Assembly (NCBI GenBank): GCA_964035795.1
Contig: OZ038320.1
Location: 1,470,053-1,534,052 of the forward strand
Origin: Pterobdella sp. o SKG-2022
Lineage: Eukaryota > Annelida > Clitellata > Hirudinida > Piscicolidae
DNA length: 64,000 bases
Direction of reading: 5' to 3'
Part shown: positions 49,941-61,501 of the stretch, piece after piece
Layout: every line of letters begins with the position of its first letter
Position numbering within the stretch: the stretch's first letter is position 1
Notes under the pieces: generated by a model
What the model was told of the DNA's origin: nothing
Database searches by the model: none
The model's input: the letters and a program-made list of their open reading frames with translations, nothing else
Position numbers and translations under genes: made by a program

Positions 49941-50824
49941 GTTCTCATTTTTCACCATGGTTCTAAGCCCTTGGTGCATAAACCTAAATGTTTCACCTTT
50001 CAAAGTTTTGATTGTGGGGGCTGAGGTGAATATGGGGTCAGAGAATTGCCGAGAATAGTCATGAATGAACTTTTTATGAATTTATTAAAACAAAATTTAT
50101 CAAGTCCTATCATACTATGAGCCTCAAAAAAATATGATCTATATTAAATAAACTCCCGTTGCTTAAACTGAACAGCCACTGAAAGCTATATGATTGTCAT
50201 CAAACAACTTGATACCACTAAAAATAGACTTCGAACTAGAAACTTGACTAAATAATAAGAATTTCTTGAAATCTCTAAATTTTATGGGGTCATGTTAAAA
50301 AAAATATTCCAATTTGTTTCAAAATGGTAGCTAAATAAAACAAAATATTCCCTTCATTTTTATCAGTAGTATTGTCAGAATAAAAGCTTAGTGAATGATG
50401 TTAATAAATATATTGTATTTTTTTCTCTCAAAGAATTTAAGTAAAAAAACCTAAAAACAATAGAATGTGAAGGATTATGGAAAAGGTCTAACTATTGATA
50501 ATTTTTCATTGAATAGAGTTTCTGTATAGTTTAAGCAAACATAACAATTAAAAAGCCAAGGTCTTCAAGGAGTAACTTTTGAAATTAAGGGTACTTTCAA
50601 TCAAGAGAAACCTAACTGTTAATATAGATAAAGGACTAGTATTTTAATAAATTTGAAAACACAAGTGATATAAAAAACTAAAATTTTTTTATTCTCATCA
50701 TCAAAGTATTGGTATTTTGAAACTTTTGGTTCAAGCAAAAAGCTTTCCATAAACAGTCTATAGTCTCGAAGTGCTTGAGTGAAAGATTTTGAAAAGATAG
50801 TTTCTTATATATCATATTAGTGAA

Positions 50825-50985
50825 TTTTTTTAACAAATTAACTAAGTTATGATGCTCAGAAAATTTTTCTATGTCGGTTTATGAAAGAACTTAGGTAAAT
50901 TTATTCCATAACTCGACGTAAAAAATTGTTAAATATTATTTATAAGTAAATTAAGGTGTCTCTAAAAAGTTAAGTTATGCTGTTT
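50825..50985. repeat. Second copy of the palindromic repeat family, rearranged
   Basis: Contains ATGTCGGTTTATGAAAGAA and, inverted, CATAACTCGACGT plus TAAGGTGTCTCTAAAAAGT. The reverse complement of its right half matches the left flank and arm at 49655-49740, which shows that the element boundary extends to a TTTTTAGAGACA sequence. Confidence 0.7.
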
Positions 50986-51241
50986 AATAAGTTTACAAAT
51001 TAATTATCTTTTAAAAAATTATTAAATTAATGATAGATAATGAAAAAAAAATTGTTCCAGTTATATAGGATTAGACAGTGATTCATTATTAATACATTAT
51101 TCAAGTTTAATAGACTGTTCAAACAGAAATAATATTAAAAATAAAAAATAATAATAATAAATATTGATTTACAAAAATTATGAAAAAAGATAAAAACAAT
51201 AATAAATAAAATTTAATAATGAATAATTGCAGCCCAAGAAT

Positions 51242-51256
51242 TATATATATATATAA
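51242..51256 (+). promoter_or_regulatory. Probable TATA box of the Ly6 gene
   Basis: TATATATATATAAAG, followed about 35 bp later by a short leader with a strong donor TTTAT/GTAAGT at 51290. Splicing to the acceptor before 51872 (CCCAAACAG) would give a 5' non-coding exon 11 bp ahead of the start codon. Confidence 0.5.
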
Positions 51257-51882
51257 AGCCAGTGTAGGTCAGGAGTTTTAAACTGCTTTATGTAAGTTAC
51301 AATTTATTCATTCCTTGAATGCTATTATTTTGTTAATAATTATAATCTACGAAGTATATTATAGTGATGTTTAACCCAAATTTGCTTAGTAAAATTTTTC
51401 ACGACTCAAATATTTTTTTATTGGACTATTTTGTAGTGTTTTTACTTTAGGGAATTTGATTGATTCCATTGAAATATCAAGATCTTTCTTTTTTTTAACG
51501 TTTTATAAGATTTGTATTAACAGTATTATTTCTTTTTATGAGATAAATACATGAAGTTATTTTCAAATAAGAACTGTATATTTTTTTTAATTGAAAACGA
51601 AGTTTCTAAGAGCTTTCTCATCCTAAAGGTACACATTGTGAAAATTTGAATCAATAAATTATTCTCAATGTGGTACATATCATCGTAAAATACTAAGCCA
51701 TCAACGTCCAATCGATAAACTTGGAAACTAATATAATACGAAGTTGTAATTTATGTTATACTTCCTCTTCATTGGATAATGCTGATAATTAACAAAAAAC
51801 ATATATTTTAGAGGATTTTTGGCTCTATAGATTAAATCGTATCTTTTACAAGCTTATAATCTCCCAAACAGAAGCCACAAAG

Positions 51883-52591
51883 ATGTTCTACAGAATAACC
51901 CTAGCTGCTGTGATCCTTCTAGGCACATTGTGTTTAACGGATGCTTTCAGATGTTATCAATGTGATAGATGTGAAAAAGGGTTCTATTGCAACGAAACAT
52001 CACCGACATGTAGCCCTGTGGAGTGTCCAAGGGATAGGACTTGTCTCTCTCTTGAGTGGGGTAGGTTATAGTCGATCTTGAGTTTTTATTTAATTCTCAT
52101 AGATTTCTTTTACGTTGTTGTAGTTATATATTCAAATAGAAACATTTTTTGTGGAGTTTATTTTTTTGCACGAAGCTTTTTGTAAGATGAACTTACGTTA
52201 TCAAGTGGAGTTTGATTGTGAATTTCTATTGTTGCATATGTGTTTGTGATGTTCAGGTTTTTTTGTTTGAGTTTGATATATTTTTGGTTAAACCTATGTT
52301 AAACTTGAGTTAATTTTTAAGAAATTGTCTAAAATGTATAACAAGTTTTACATGAATCTTCTTAACAAAAAAAATGAACAATTTTCTCTAGAGGGCGTTA
52401 AAACAAAAGGATGCTACAAAAAGGAAAAAGAAAACTGCGATAAAGCTTTCAGAAAGCTTGTGCCTTTTGTGGTTGGCAAGTATTCCTACGTTTGCTGGAA
52501 ATGTAATCTGGATCTGTGTAACTCTGCTCTCACTAATTGTGCTCCTTGTGGCCTTACACTGCTTGTGGGGTTTATCTATTATTTGAAATGA
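51883..52591 (+). CDS. Ly6/uPAR three-finger domain protein, probably GPI-anchored
   Basis: Two exons (51883-52060 and 52392-52591) give 125 residues. A signal peptide (ITLAAVILLGTLCLTDA) is followed by a single LU domain that opens FRCYQCDRC and closes with the family signature CNLDLCNS. Ten or more cysteines fit the three-finger disulfide pattern. After the domain, CGLTLLVGFIYYLK forms a short hydrophobic end that could be a GPI signal, though it is brief. LU proteins act as surface ligands, co-receptors or receptor modulators; no specific partner can be inferred here. It is an ordinary cell-surface member of the superfamily and nothing marks it as a venom component. The single intron is phase 1 and contains a dispersed repeat shared with the COX17 intron. 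Confidence 0.88.
52155..52215. repeat. Dispersed ~55-bp repeat in the Ly6 intron
   Basis: Shares GTTTATTTT, AAGATGAACTTA and TCAAGTG in the same order and spacing with the COX17 intron at 54841-54895. A third relative lies at 53498-53555. Confidence 0.65.
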
Positions 52592-53699
52592 AGATGGCGA
52601 TATTGGGGGTATAAGGTATTTAAAAGTGAAGGAATTTTAAGTTTTTATGTTACAGTGTGAAAGAAATTTTAAATTGACTTGATTATAAACTTTATTCTTG
52701 AAACTAGCAACTCAAAAATGACGCTTTAACATTTCAAAAACTGTAGATTTTGAAAATTAAAATGGAAACATTTATCATATTGGAGTTTTGATAAAGTGAT
52801 ATGAACTATATATTATTTTTTAATAGTTTTCAATGGATTAAAACTTAAGTCATGTCTTCATTTTAATTATTTCAAGTGCTTCTTGTTTTTGAGCAGAATA
52901 TTGAATTTTTATAAAGAATATTTTATTTCATTTTTGCAGTTTTTTGGTTTTTTAAAAAGAAAAAAAAGTCAACTATATCAACGTTGCAAAACAATCGTCA
53001 TAAACAAAATGTAACATGTAACGTGGGAGGAAGTTCACGTTGAGGTTAATAAACTGTACTAGCTTTTATGGTCACCAATAGGATTGAAGCAGATTTGGAC
53101 CAATCATAGGCTCTGTTAATTTTTTCTGTCATTTCTATTTCCATTGATATTTCTCCCGATAAAGAAGTGTTGTTTTTGTAAAAGTGAAAGTAGCCGAAAA
53201 ATTTCAGTTTTTTCTTCTATAAAAACATTAATGCATTAGAATGTTCGAATATTTACGGATTTTACAAAAATCACGTGAAAAAGTCTATAAAATTACATCA
53301 TTTATTCAATTACATCATTGATTTTTACATCATATGTATTTATACATATTTTATCTTAAAAATATAAATGCATCAAAATGTTTTAATATTTACGGATTTC
53401 ACAAAATTGCGTGAAAGTCCGTTAAATCACATCCTTTATTTATTTTATTTATACATCATATTTATTTATACATAATTTATAATAGCCTAGATCAAATTGT
53501 AAGATGAACTTGATAATTCAAGCTAGTCTTACAAAAAGCTTCGTGAATCTTTAAAAAAAATACTTTGTGTTTGTTGACCTTACAACACGACTATAGTTTA
53601 ATCTCTCATAAAGAATCTGTGTAGTTAGATTTTTTGTTCGTAGCTTTAGTTCATGATTGACTGATTTTTTTGAGTATGAATATTTTTTTTTTCAGGAGT

Positions 53700-54085
53700 A
53701 GAGAAATAATATTATTAACAATATGAATTACTTATGTAGCGCCTCTCAAACATCGTTCAGAGACGCTCTGCTATGAGCTGCTTGAAAAAATAGGTCTTTA
53801 AGTTTTTAAGAAAAATAGGATAAAAAGACAATTTAAGATGAAGAGGAAGAGAGTTTCAAAAAAGTGGATCAGAAAAAGAAAAATTAGTTTTAGTGTAAGA
53901 ATGAGAGAGAGATAATGAAGAACTGAGAGCGAGTAGAGGACCGCAGGCCAGCACGTTTAGGAGGTAGTAAGAAGTTAAAAAGATGAAAAAGTGATCTAGA
54001 ATGAGAAATTTTATACTTGAGAGAACAGATTTTGAAGGAAGAGGTTATTAGTTTTATATGTGTATCAGCCAAGAAATAATGTTTT
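53700..54085 (-). mobile_element. Retroelement remnant with L2/CR1-type 3' tail
   Basis: On the minus strand the 3' end reads GAGGCGCTACATAAGTAATT followed by AATAATATTATT, the GCGCTAnATAA(n)-plus-TAAT tail seen in many L2/CR1-related LINEs and their SINEs. The preceding 300 bp are less AT-rich than their surroundings and carry no intact frame. The family was not determined. Confidence 0.45.
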
Positions 54086-54389
54086 TAAAGTATGAGGAAG
54101 TCATATTTTATTGAATTTTTTATAATTTTTGTCAAATAAAATCGAAAACAAAAAAAAATTATTAATTGCAAACTAAATAACAATACTTCTTAGTATTATT
54201 ATTTTTAGTCTATGGTTGATAATAAAAGTTTCTCATAGTGAAACTCCTTGAAATTTTGTTTTTTTAAAGGTTACTATCAAAATGATTTTGAAAATTTTGC
54301 ATTAAAAACAATTAATACGTAGTTCAAATATTTATTTAAGTTTCGTGTTTTGCTAAAACTATTTCAATAGCATGAATATAATTTAAGAC

Positions 54390-54515
54390 CACTAGTTAGT
54401 TTATTAAGATACGGAGCTTTTCGTTATCAACGTAACCTTTTAAAACATGGTTTCTCATACTTGAAAATGTTACGTTGTTAACGAAAAGCTTAGTATTTTA
54501 ATAAACTAACTAGTG
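54390..54515. mobile_element. 126-bp MITE with 47-bp terminal inverted repeats
   Basis: It starts CACTAGTTAGTTTATTAA and ends with the exact reverse complement. The arms (54390-54436, 54469-54515) continue through GCTTTTCGTTA and ACGTAAC with few mismatches. The 32-bp centre is non-coding. No clear target-site duplication was found. Confidence 0.85.
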
Positions 54516-54652
54516 TTCTGAAATAATCATTTTATTGTGGCTTTTGAAAAAAGTCATTATTTCAATACTAGTTTTTAATTATTTATACGAAAAATACCGC
54601 AAACATACAAATAACTTCACAAAGAACTTTAAAGTCAAAAGCTTCATAAAAC

Positions 54653-55399
54653 ATGGACAAAACACAAGCTAAGCCACAAGAAGAAAAAAAATTGAAGCCA
54701 TGCTGTGCCTGCCCAGAAACCAGGAAGCCTAGAGATGAGTGGTAAGTTATTTCATTCTCTTAGTATCAGTTTTAATCACAATGAAAGTTTATATTATGAG
54801 TTGAAATTATAAATTAAATAGAAAACAAACACTTTGAAGTTTATTTTATTCCACAAACCTTTTCCTAAGATGAACTTAGGTTCTCAAGTGAAGGTACAGA
54901 TATTTAAAAAAGAGAATTAGAATTAATAATTATGAAAGTTTATCATTGCCATCATCACTTTATTTCAGCTTACATGATATTATGGGTTCAAAAATAGTTT
55001 TTATTTTAAACAACTATATCAACTGAAATTTCGCAAAACTCATTAAAAAAGCAATAATTTTATAAATAAAACTAAAATAATACTTAAATCTTTTTGAAAC
55101 AAAAAAACACTTATTCATGATGTTGAAATAAGCAGCATTTGTTAACCTTCATTACAAAAAGCCATGTTTCAATTTATTTTTCAAAAGAACCCTATCATTA
55201 CAATCTGGTAGTTTATCACCATCATTTTATTGAAAATATCATTGAGACTTTTCCATTTATTATTATTGTTATTCAGTATTATTTTAGTTTTATTATTATT
55301 AATATTATGGACAGCATAGCAAAGCATGGAGAAGAGAAATGTGGAAAGTTGATTCAGGCTCACAAGGAGTGTATGAGGAAGATGGGCTTCAATATATAA
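54653..55399 (+). CDS. COX17: Cytochrome c oxidase copper chaperone COX17
   Basis: COX17 is a small intermembrane-space protein that hands Cu(I) to SCO1 and COX11 for assembly of complex IV. Exons 54653-54741 and 55315-55399 give 57 residues, close to the usual 60-70. The sequence contains the copper-binding KPCCACPETRKPRDEC and the twin CX9C helices (C-x9-C: ACPETRKPRDEC and KCGKLIQAHKEC), ending MRKMGFNI. All six conserved cysteines are present. The intron is phase 2, in the same region as the conserved CX9C helix. The intron carries a repeat copy at 54841-54895. A 44-bp satellite starts right after the stop codon. Confidence 0.97.
54841..54895. repeat. Dispersed ~55-bp repeat in the COX17 intron
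   Basis: Homologous to the Ly6 intron repeat at 52155-52215 (shared GTTTATTTT, AAGATGAACTTA, TCAAGTG). Confidence 0.65.
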
Positions 55400-55762
55400 A
55401 TAATAATAATAATAACATCTTAAAATAATAATTATAAAATCTTTTTATAATAATAATAACATCTTAAAATAATAATTATAAAATCTTTTTATAATAATTA
55501 TAAAATCTTTTTATAATAATAATAACATCTTAAAATAATAATTATAAAATCTTTTTATAATAATAATAACATCTTAAAATAATAATTATAAAATCTTTTT
55601 ATAATAATAATAACATCTTAAAATAATAATTATAAAATCTTTTTATAATAATAATAACATCTTAAAATAATAATTATAAAATCTTTTTATAATAATAATA
55701 ACATCTTATAATAATAATTATAAAATCTTTTTATAATAATAATAACATCTTATAATAATAAT
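55400..55762. repeat. 44-bp tandem repeat array (about 8 units) in the COX17 3' flank
   Basis: A unit of the form AATAATAATAACATCTTAAA plus ATAATAATTATAAAATCTTT plus TTAT recurs about eight times with very few changes; one partial unit is near 55490. It begins at the stop codon and so should be in the 3' UTR or just after it. Confidence 0.92.
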
Positions 55763-56934
55763 GTACTGAAATTCTTCCATGAATCGACGTATAAAATTGT
55801 TGAATATTAACGACATAAATATTTCGTGACAAGAACAATGATTATTCACTGCATGGTTTAAACATTCTTATAATGCTCGCGGTTTGTACATTTTTGAACA
55901 TTTCACAGTTTTTATGATATTTTATTGAAAATAAAACAAAAATAGTCGCCATTTTATTGCATCTGAACCAGGTTGCCAAAGTCAGACATGATTCAAATCA
56001 AGTTTCACACTTGAGTGGCTAGATAAACTTTGTTTTAAATTTTTCTTAGCGCAATCCTTATATAGATCATGTCTTGGTTTTCATTAATTTCTGATGAGAT
56101 TGTCGATTTTTATGTCCTTCCGAGTGATTTGTGTTGTGGTTTTAAAAATTTATGAACATTCTAAACCTCAACTTGAAAATGATTTGTTAAAAATAAAATT
56201 TTCATGTCATTAAACGTATTTCCATTGAAACGCTCAAAATTGTTGGGTGCATGTGCTAAAAAGCTTTCATCAAACCTTTTTGAGATTAACATTCATTTCA
56301 GTTATTACTCCAACTATCTTTGTACCAGTCTCTCTAGGAGGTAGCTTAAAAAGTCTCACAAGCATATTTGCAAATCTCTGAGAATAAAAATACGAGTATT
56401 GATATTTTATTCTACGCATATTTTTTATTTATTACCATTTTAACTGGCGCAGCATAATCATGACACAAGCGACAACCTCACAAATACACGGGGATAAATA
56501 CTAAATATTTTATTATTGAAAAATAACAATAATAAAAGTAAAAATTCGAAAAGGTAATTAACATAATTGTTCTGAATAAACCATAACAATATCTGAAAAT
56601 TCATTGTAAAGAAATCAAAGATGGCAATTTTAACTCTCAGCAATGTATAATTTTGACTTGAAGAATTCAAAACTTACAAAATTTCATCGCGCAAAATAAA
56701 GCATTTTCTGGAATATACCAAAATCGATAATTGAATTTGGTTCTAAATAATATTTTTACTTTTAAGTTATATTTTATAAATTTATTTATTCTGTCAACCT
56801 CTCTTCAAAGTTATCTTTACTAACAAGAAACCATTAAGCTTTAAGATTAAACAGAATCCTATTTAAATTAAATTCAACATCAAATCAGAAACGAGTATTA
56901 ATTTTATCAAATATTCATCAGTCCTAATTAATAT
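55763..56934. other. Intergenic region between convergent COX17 and GHITM
   Basis: Begins with a palindromic-family fragment (ATTCTTCCATGAATCGACGT, 55772-55791). The rest shows no gene or structured repeat; TTTATT near 56786 could be the minus-strand poly(A) signal of GHITM. Confidence 0.5.
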
Positions 56935-59900
56935 TCACTTTCTTTTTCCTCCTCCTCCTCCAGCCAATAAAGTGGCTACTCGGATGAAAATGTTTATGGT
57001 GTCCATGTAGATGTGAAGGCAGCTGCAATATCATTTTATTATTTCTATTATTATTCTATTATTTTCATGATGATTCAATAATAAATTAACTTTTATTTTT
57101 ATTCTATTACTTTTTAATAATATTCGTTTTTTGTTTGTTTAAATTAATTACTTTGGTTAATTATATTCAATTATGTCTCAGTAAAGGAAAACGGGTTATA
57201 AAAAGAACTTTATTGTTGTATGACGTTAGCAACTGATAATTCCTTTAAAAGTACAGTTTTGCTATAAAATAATGATGGAATTAAATAAGACAAATAATGA
57301 AAACAAAAAAAATACTTGTTAATAGGATCAAAGGGCACAGAGGAGTATGGAGGGTGATTCTCCGCCCTGTGTACTGTCTGTTAGTGACCACAATGATGAT
57401 AATATACTACTTATAGAATATTGATAACACAAAGCATGAAGCTCATTTAAGCATCTTCGATATTATTATTATATTGATGGTTATACCCGTGATATTATTA
57501 CTTTCGAAGTTATAATAAGTTATTATTATTCTTAAATTATTATCATCATAAAAATGACAGCACCTTCTGGGTGTCGTAGAGAAGGAACATGCTGAAAAGG
57601 ACAAGACCTCCATATAAGGAGATGGAGTACAAGCCTGCATAACAAGAATAATAATAAAAATAATACCTCTTAGAAACGGGAAAAATGCAGATTAGAATGA
57701 AATTATAAGCAACGGGAATAATTAAAACAATTATATCAATAAATGTTGAAACTCATAAAAGCTGGAAGATGACATTAAAAATATCATGGGGATTCGAAGA
57801 GATGAAAAATTTTTTTCATTAGAAGTTAATGATGACTGAAAGGGTTGAACTTATAGTTTCATAAAACTAGAATTTTCTATAAGTTCAGCCTGCCTTGTTT
57901 CGAGGTTATATACGGGCAATATTTAAAAACAAAAAGACATAATAAAACAACAATTAAAAGAATTAAAAAATCGAAATAATGATAATAACTGACTAGCTCC
58001 TATAGCTGTAGATGGAGGTAAGAAGAAGGACCCTGAAATGAGATATATGAAGATATATGTGTTATGTAAAGTCTTGAGATATTGCTGATAATTTATATAA
58101 CATGAGGGAGTTAATAAAAACAATCTAATTAATCAATATAACTACTACTAATGATAAATAATAAAGAAATAACAAAAAATAGAAGAAAAATAATCTCAAC
58201 CAATAGAGGACATAAAGACCACTCCGAGTCCCATGGCCAAAGGACCCCCCATGTTGAGAAACTTGTCACTCGGTGCACACATCGCCAGTGTTGAGAGGCC
58301 TGTGAGAAGGGTGAAGATGAAAAAATGAAGATGATGAAGCATGAAAAAATCTAAGAGTCATGTAATGAATTTGAATACTTTTTCAGTCACCTTCTCTACC
58401 ACACCAACAAATAACAATTCATCATCATCACCACACCACCCCCTACCTCCAGCAATACCAGCAGTGTACCACCCTGCTCTCACCATCAGGCTTCCCCCCA
58501 TCAAAGCCAGAGGTGCTAGTGTTAACCCTGCATAATAATAATAATAAATATAACATAAAAATGAGAATAGCAACAGTAAAAATCATGATTTTTTCTTCTA
58601 CCATCATTATCTATAAATACCCTCATTGTCCTAATCACTTCTCACGATAACTAGCATTAATCATCTTGTTTATCCTCATGGAAACATACCTATGCAAGCA
58701 GTATGCAATATCCATGCCAGGTTCTTGGTCATGTTGTTGTCTAAGGTGAAATAATGAGATGATGAATATTCATGGTGGCGTGATACATATTCATGATGTA
58801 AAAATGAATATTCAATGTGAATGAAAAACAACCATTGCTGTAAGGAATAGACCTCACAACTACCATTGAACCCACTGTCAAACATAAACTCCCAAACATC
58901 GCCTATCATAATAATGATAATAATAATAACAATGACAATAAAATTATGCATAGAAAGATTAGTTAGTCATTGCTTAAAAACAGCAACAAATGACAGAATT
59001 TGTTTCATTCATTATGAAACTATCCACTAACAATAATATAGAAATATTTATACCAGCATAGGAGAGGTAGCCATGAATCTAAGCAGACTTGGACTCCTGT
59101 GGAGGAATATTATAAATAATTAATGATGATTCTAAAAATGGATTGAAATATCAATTATGAAAAAAAAACACTGTATATAAATAGTAATAACAAAAAAATT
59201 CCAAAACAACTCAGTTGTCTTGATGGCGAAATATGCAAGAATAGCCACCTAAACAACTTATGATGAGGTACAAATAGGAAAAAAATCTAAAAACAGTACT
59301 TGGAAGCAGCTACTGCAGAGGCAGCTGTGATAACGAGACTGCCAGCAAAATAACCATAAGTGGCTTTCACTCTATCACGTGTTGTCTGTGACCACAGACT
59401 GTAAGGGATGTGGGGGTGATAACATCATAATGGTGATGTAATGAGGTCATATGTTTGTGATGTAACAATAAATATTCAAGTGACCATGACATCAAAGAAT
59501 AATTATTAAACATTTTCTAAGTCCAAAATTCAACAAGACAATCTAATATGTATCCAATTATGAAACACTATCTGATGAAATACAACATGCCATCCTTACA
59601 AACCAACCACCATCCTCATCATCAAACCACAACCATCCTATCAAATCATAACTAAAACATTCTCACAACCATACCACAGCACATAACACCATGAACTTCA
59701 TACCCCCATCCCACGCACGCAGCTCTATCAATGGCACCCAGGTTGTTGGAGAGACCAAGTCCATAGTAGCACAAGGCACCCAAGCCAACCACAGATGATC
59801 CTCCTAGAACTGCCTTGCCTATCAAAAAGTCTGAGATGGGAGGGAGAAGGTTACTGTTAATATTACCACATCATCATCATTGTTTGACATCTGTTTTGAC

Positions 59901-60489
59901 TCCAGCATGGGTTAAACTATGAGTCATTCAATGAATTATTTTTCAATATTAATGATAAGAATTTCAACTATGAACCATCATTATTCTGATATGATATATA
60001 AAAATGAGAAATATTGGTTATTTTTATATCTTTAAATATTGGTTAGTAGTAATTAACCATTGTCTTTAGCAGGGGCCATAAGCCTGTCCTTTAAGGATTT
60101 TCTTCCTGTTTATTATTGTTATTATTTATCTATTTATTATTATTTATTTTTATGTTTTAATATCTTCATTATTTTTTCAAAATTTTAATACTAAAGAAAA
60201 TAAATCCAAAAATCATGACAATAAAAAATAATCATAACCAGACCTCCTCTCAAAACCTCAACTCTCCTAGTGGATAACTGTTGGAATCTGTCAATTTTGA
60301 GAACACAAGAATTATAAATATAAAAAAAAATGAATTAAAAACAACAGTAAAAAGAGAATGAAATAATGAAAACAGAACTTTGATAAAATTATATTGAAAT
60401 AAAAAATAATAATTTACCGACCTCACATAGTTAGAATTGAAGTTCTTTGGCAACTTACCCACCGCCTTCATTAAGTTTGAAGCCAACAT
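56935..60489 (-). CDS. GHITM: Growth hormone-inducible transmembrane protein (mitochondrial BAX-inhibitor-1 / TMBIM family)
   Basis: GHITM is an inner-membrane protein that affects cristae structure and cytochrome c retention and has been linked to mitochondrial ion exchange. Thirteen minus-strand exons: 60489-60422, 60266-60244, 59830-59719, 59398-59300, 59096-59054, 58902-58833, 58740-58690, 58527-58447, 58299-58201, 58032-57994, 57634-57564, 57377-57316, 57022-56935 (301 residues, a little shorter than usual). Recognisable blocks: VVGLGALCYYGLGLSN, MVVVRSIPYSN, KNLAWILHTACI, LAPLALMGGSLMVRAGWYTA, CAPSDKFLNMGGPLAMGLG, FFLPPSTAIGAS, LVLFSMFLLYDTQK, FDPINNCLHIYMDTINIFIR. Several hydrophobic segments fit a seven-helix BI-1 fold. 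The N-terminus lacks acids and should be a presequence. Exon 2 (23 nt) is a microexon and the weakest call. Confidence 0.93.
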
Positions 60490-61501
60490 TGTCTAGTAAA
60501 AATTTTAAAATTGATTTTGTTTATGATATTACACAGAAATTAGTTTAACAGCGTGATTTAGAATATGAAAAATTGACAATACAGGTTTAAACTTCAAATC
60601 CTTGACTGTTTAGTCTTATTTTCAAACTATCAATGATTCAGAGGCTTGTTCGAAGTTAAGATCAACTAGAAAATACTAGAACAAGCTATGACGCAAGTTT
60701 CTTTGAAGGTGAGAAAAACATATTATTTTTTTATGACAATAATTTCCAAAATTTTTCGTGATTTTTATGAATTATTTAAAAAATTATGCAACTCACCGAA
60801 ATTTAAATTTGAAAAACAACTAATCTAGAAAATTTGTTGTTTACCGACGATAAAATATACATAATCCAAATATTATTTCGGACAAAAAAAATTTTTGAAA
60901 ATAAAAAAAAATTTTCAAAATTTTATAAATATTCAAAAAATCATTTTAATTAAATATTACAAATAATTCACTAATTTTAAAAAAAGTAAAAAAAATTTTT
61001 GTGGAAGCAAATAAGAGCAACTTGCAACCTTAAGCAATACAGAAACTGTTTATAATGTAAGTTTTACAGCTCTAAATAACGCTGAAAGATTTTGCAATTT
61101 TATTAATAATTATTATCAAATGTTAGATTGATTTTTATATTATTTTATTCTAAATTAAATTTCATCTTATTTGGGTTTCAAACATAATAAATCAATTAGT
61201 TTTTGGGAATATACAAGTTTTTTTGGATTAAAATAACAGTATTATTCAAATAAATTCATTGAAATACAACAATAAAAGTCAAAATAATTAAATATACTTA
61301 TTAAATCAGTTTAATTTAATAGCTTTGAAGCGATTAAACTGTAGAAAATATGCTCACGAAAGCTTTGTACATCACTCAATAGAATTGTATTTAATGAGTA
61401 TTAGAATTTAATGATGTATCCAAAAACATTGTTGAATAATTGAAAAGTAACTTGTTGAATCTTCTGTTTTGATGATCATTAAACTCTTTTAACAGAAGAA
61501 A
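60490..61501. other. Divergent intergenic region between GHITM and the ankyrin/SOCS gene
   Basis: About 1 kb of AT-rich sequence that must carry both promoters. No TATA-type element stands out from the background. Confidence 0.5.

Larger units (their letters stand above)
47971..51240. other. Repeat-containing intergenic region
   Basis: No gene recognised over 3.2 kb. It holds the most complete copy of the palindromic repeat (49692-49940) and a second rearranged copy (50825-50985). Confidence 0.55.
52592..54652. other. Intergenic region with several mobile-element remnants
   Basis: No gene recognised. It holds the SINE/LINE-tail element at 53700-54085, the MITE at 54390-54515, and a repeated block at about 53220-53470 in which a segment containing TTTACGGATTT recurs. 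Confidence 0.55.
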
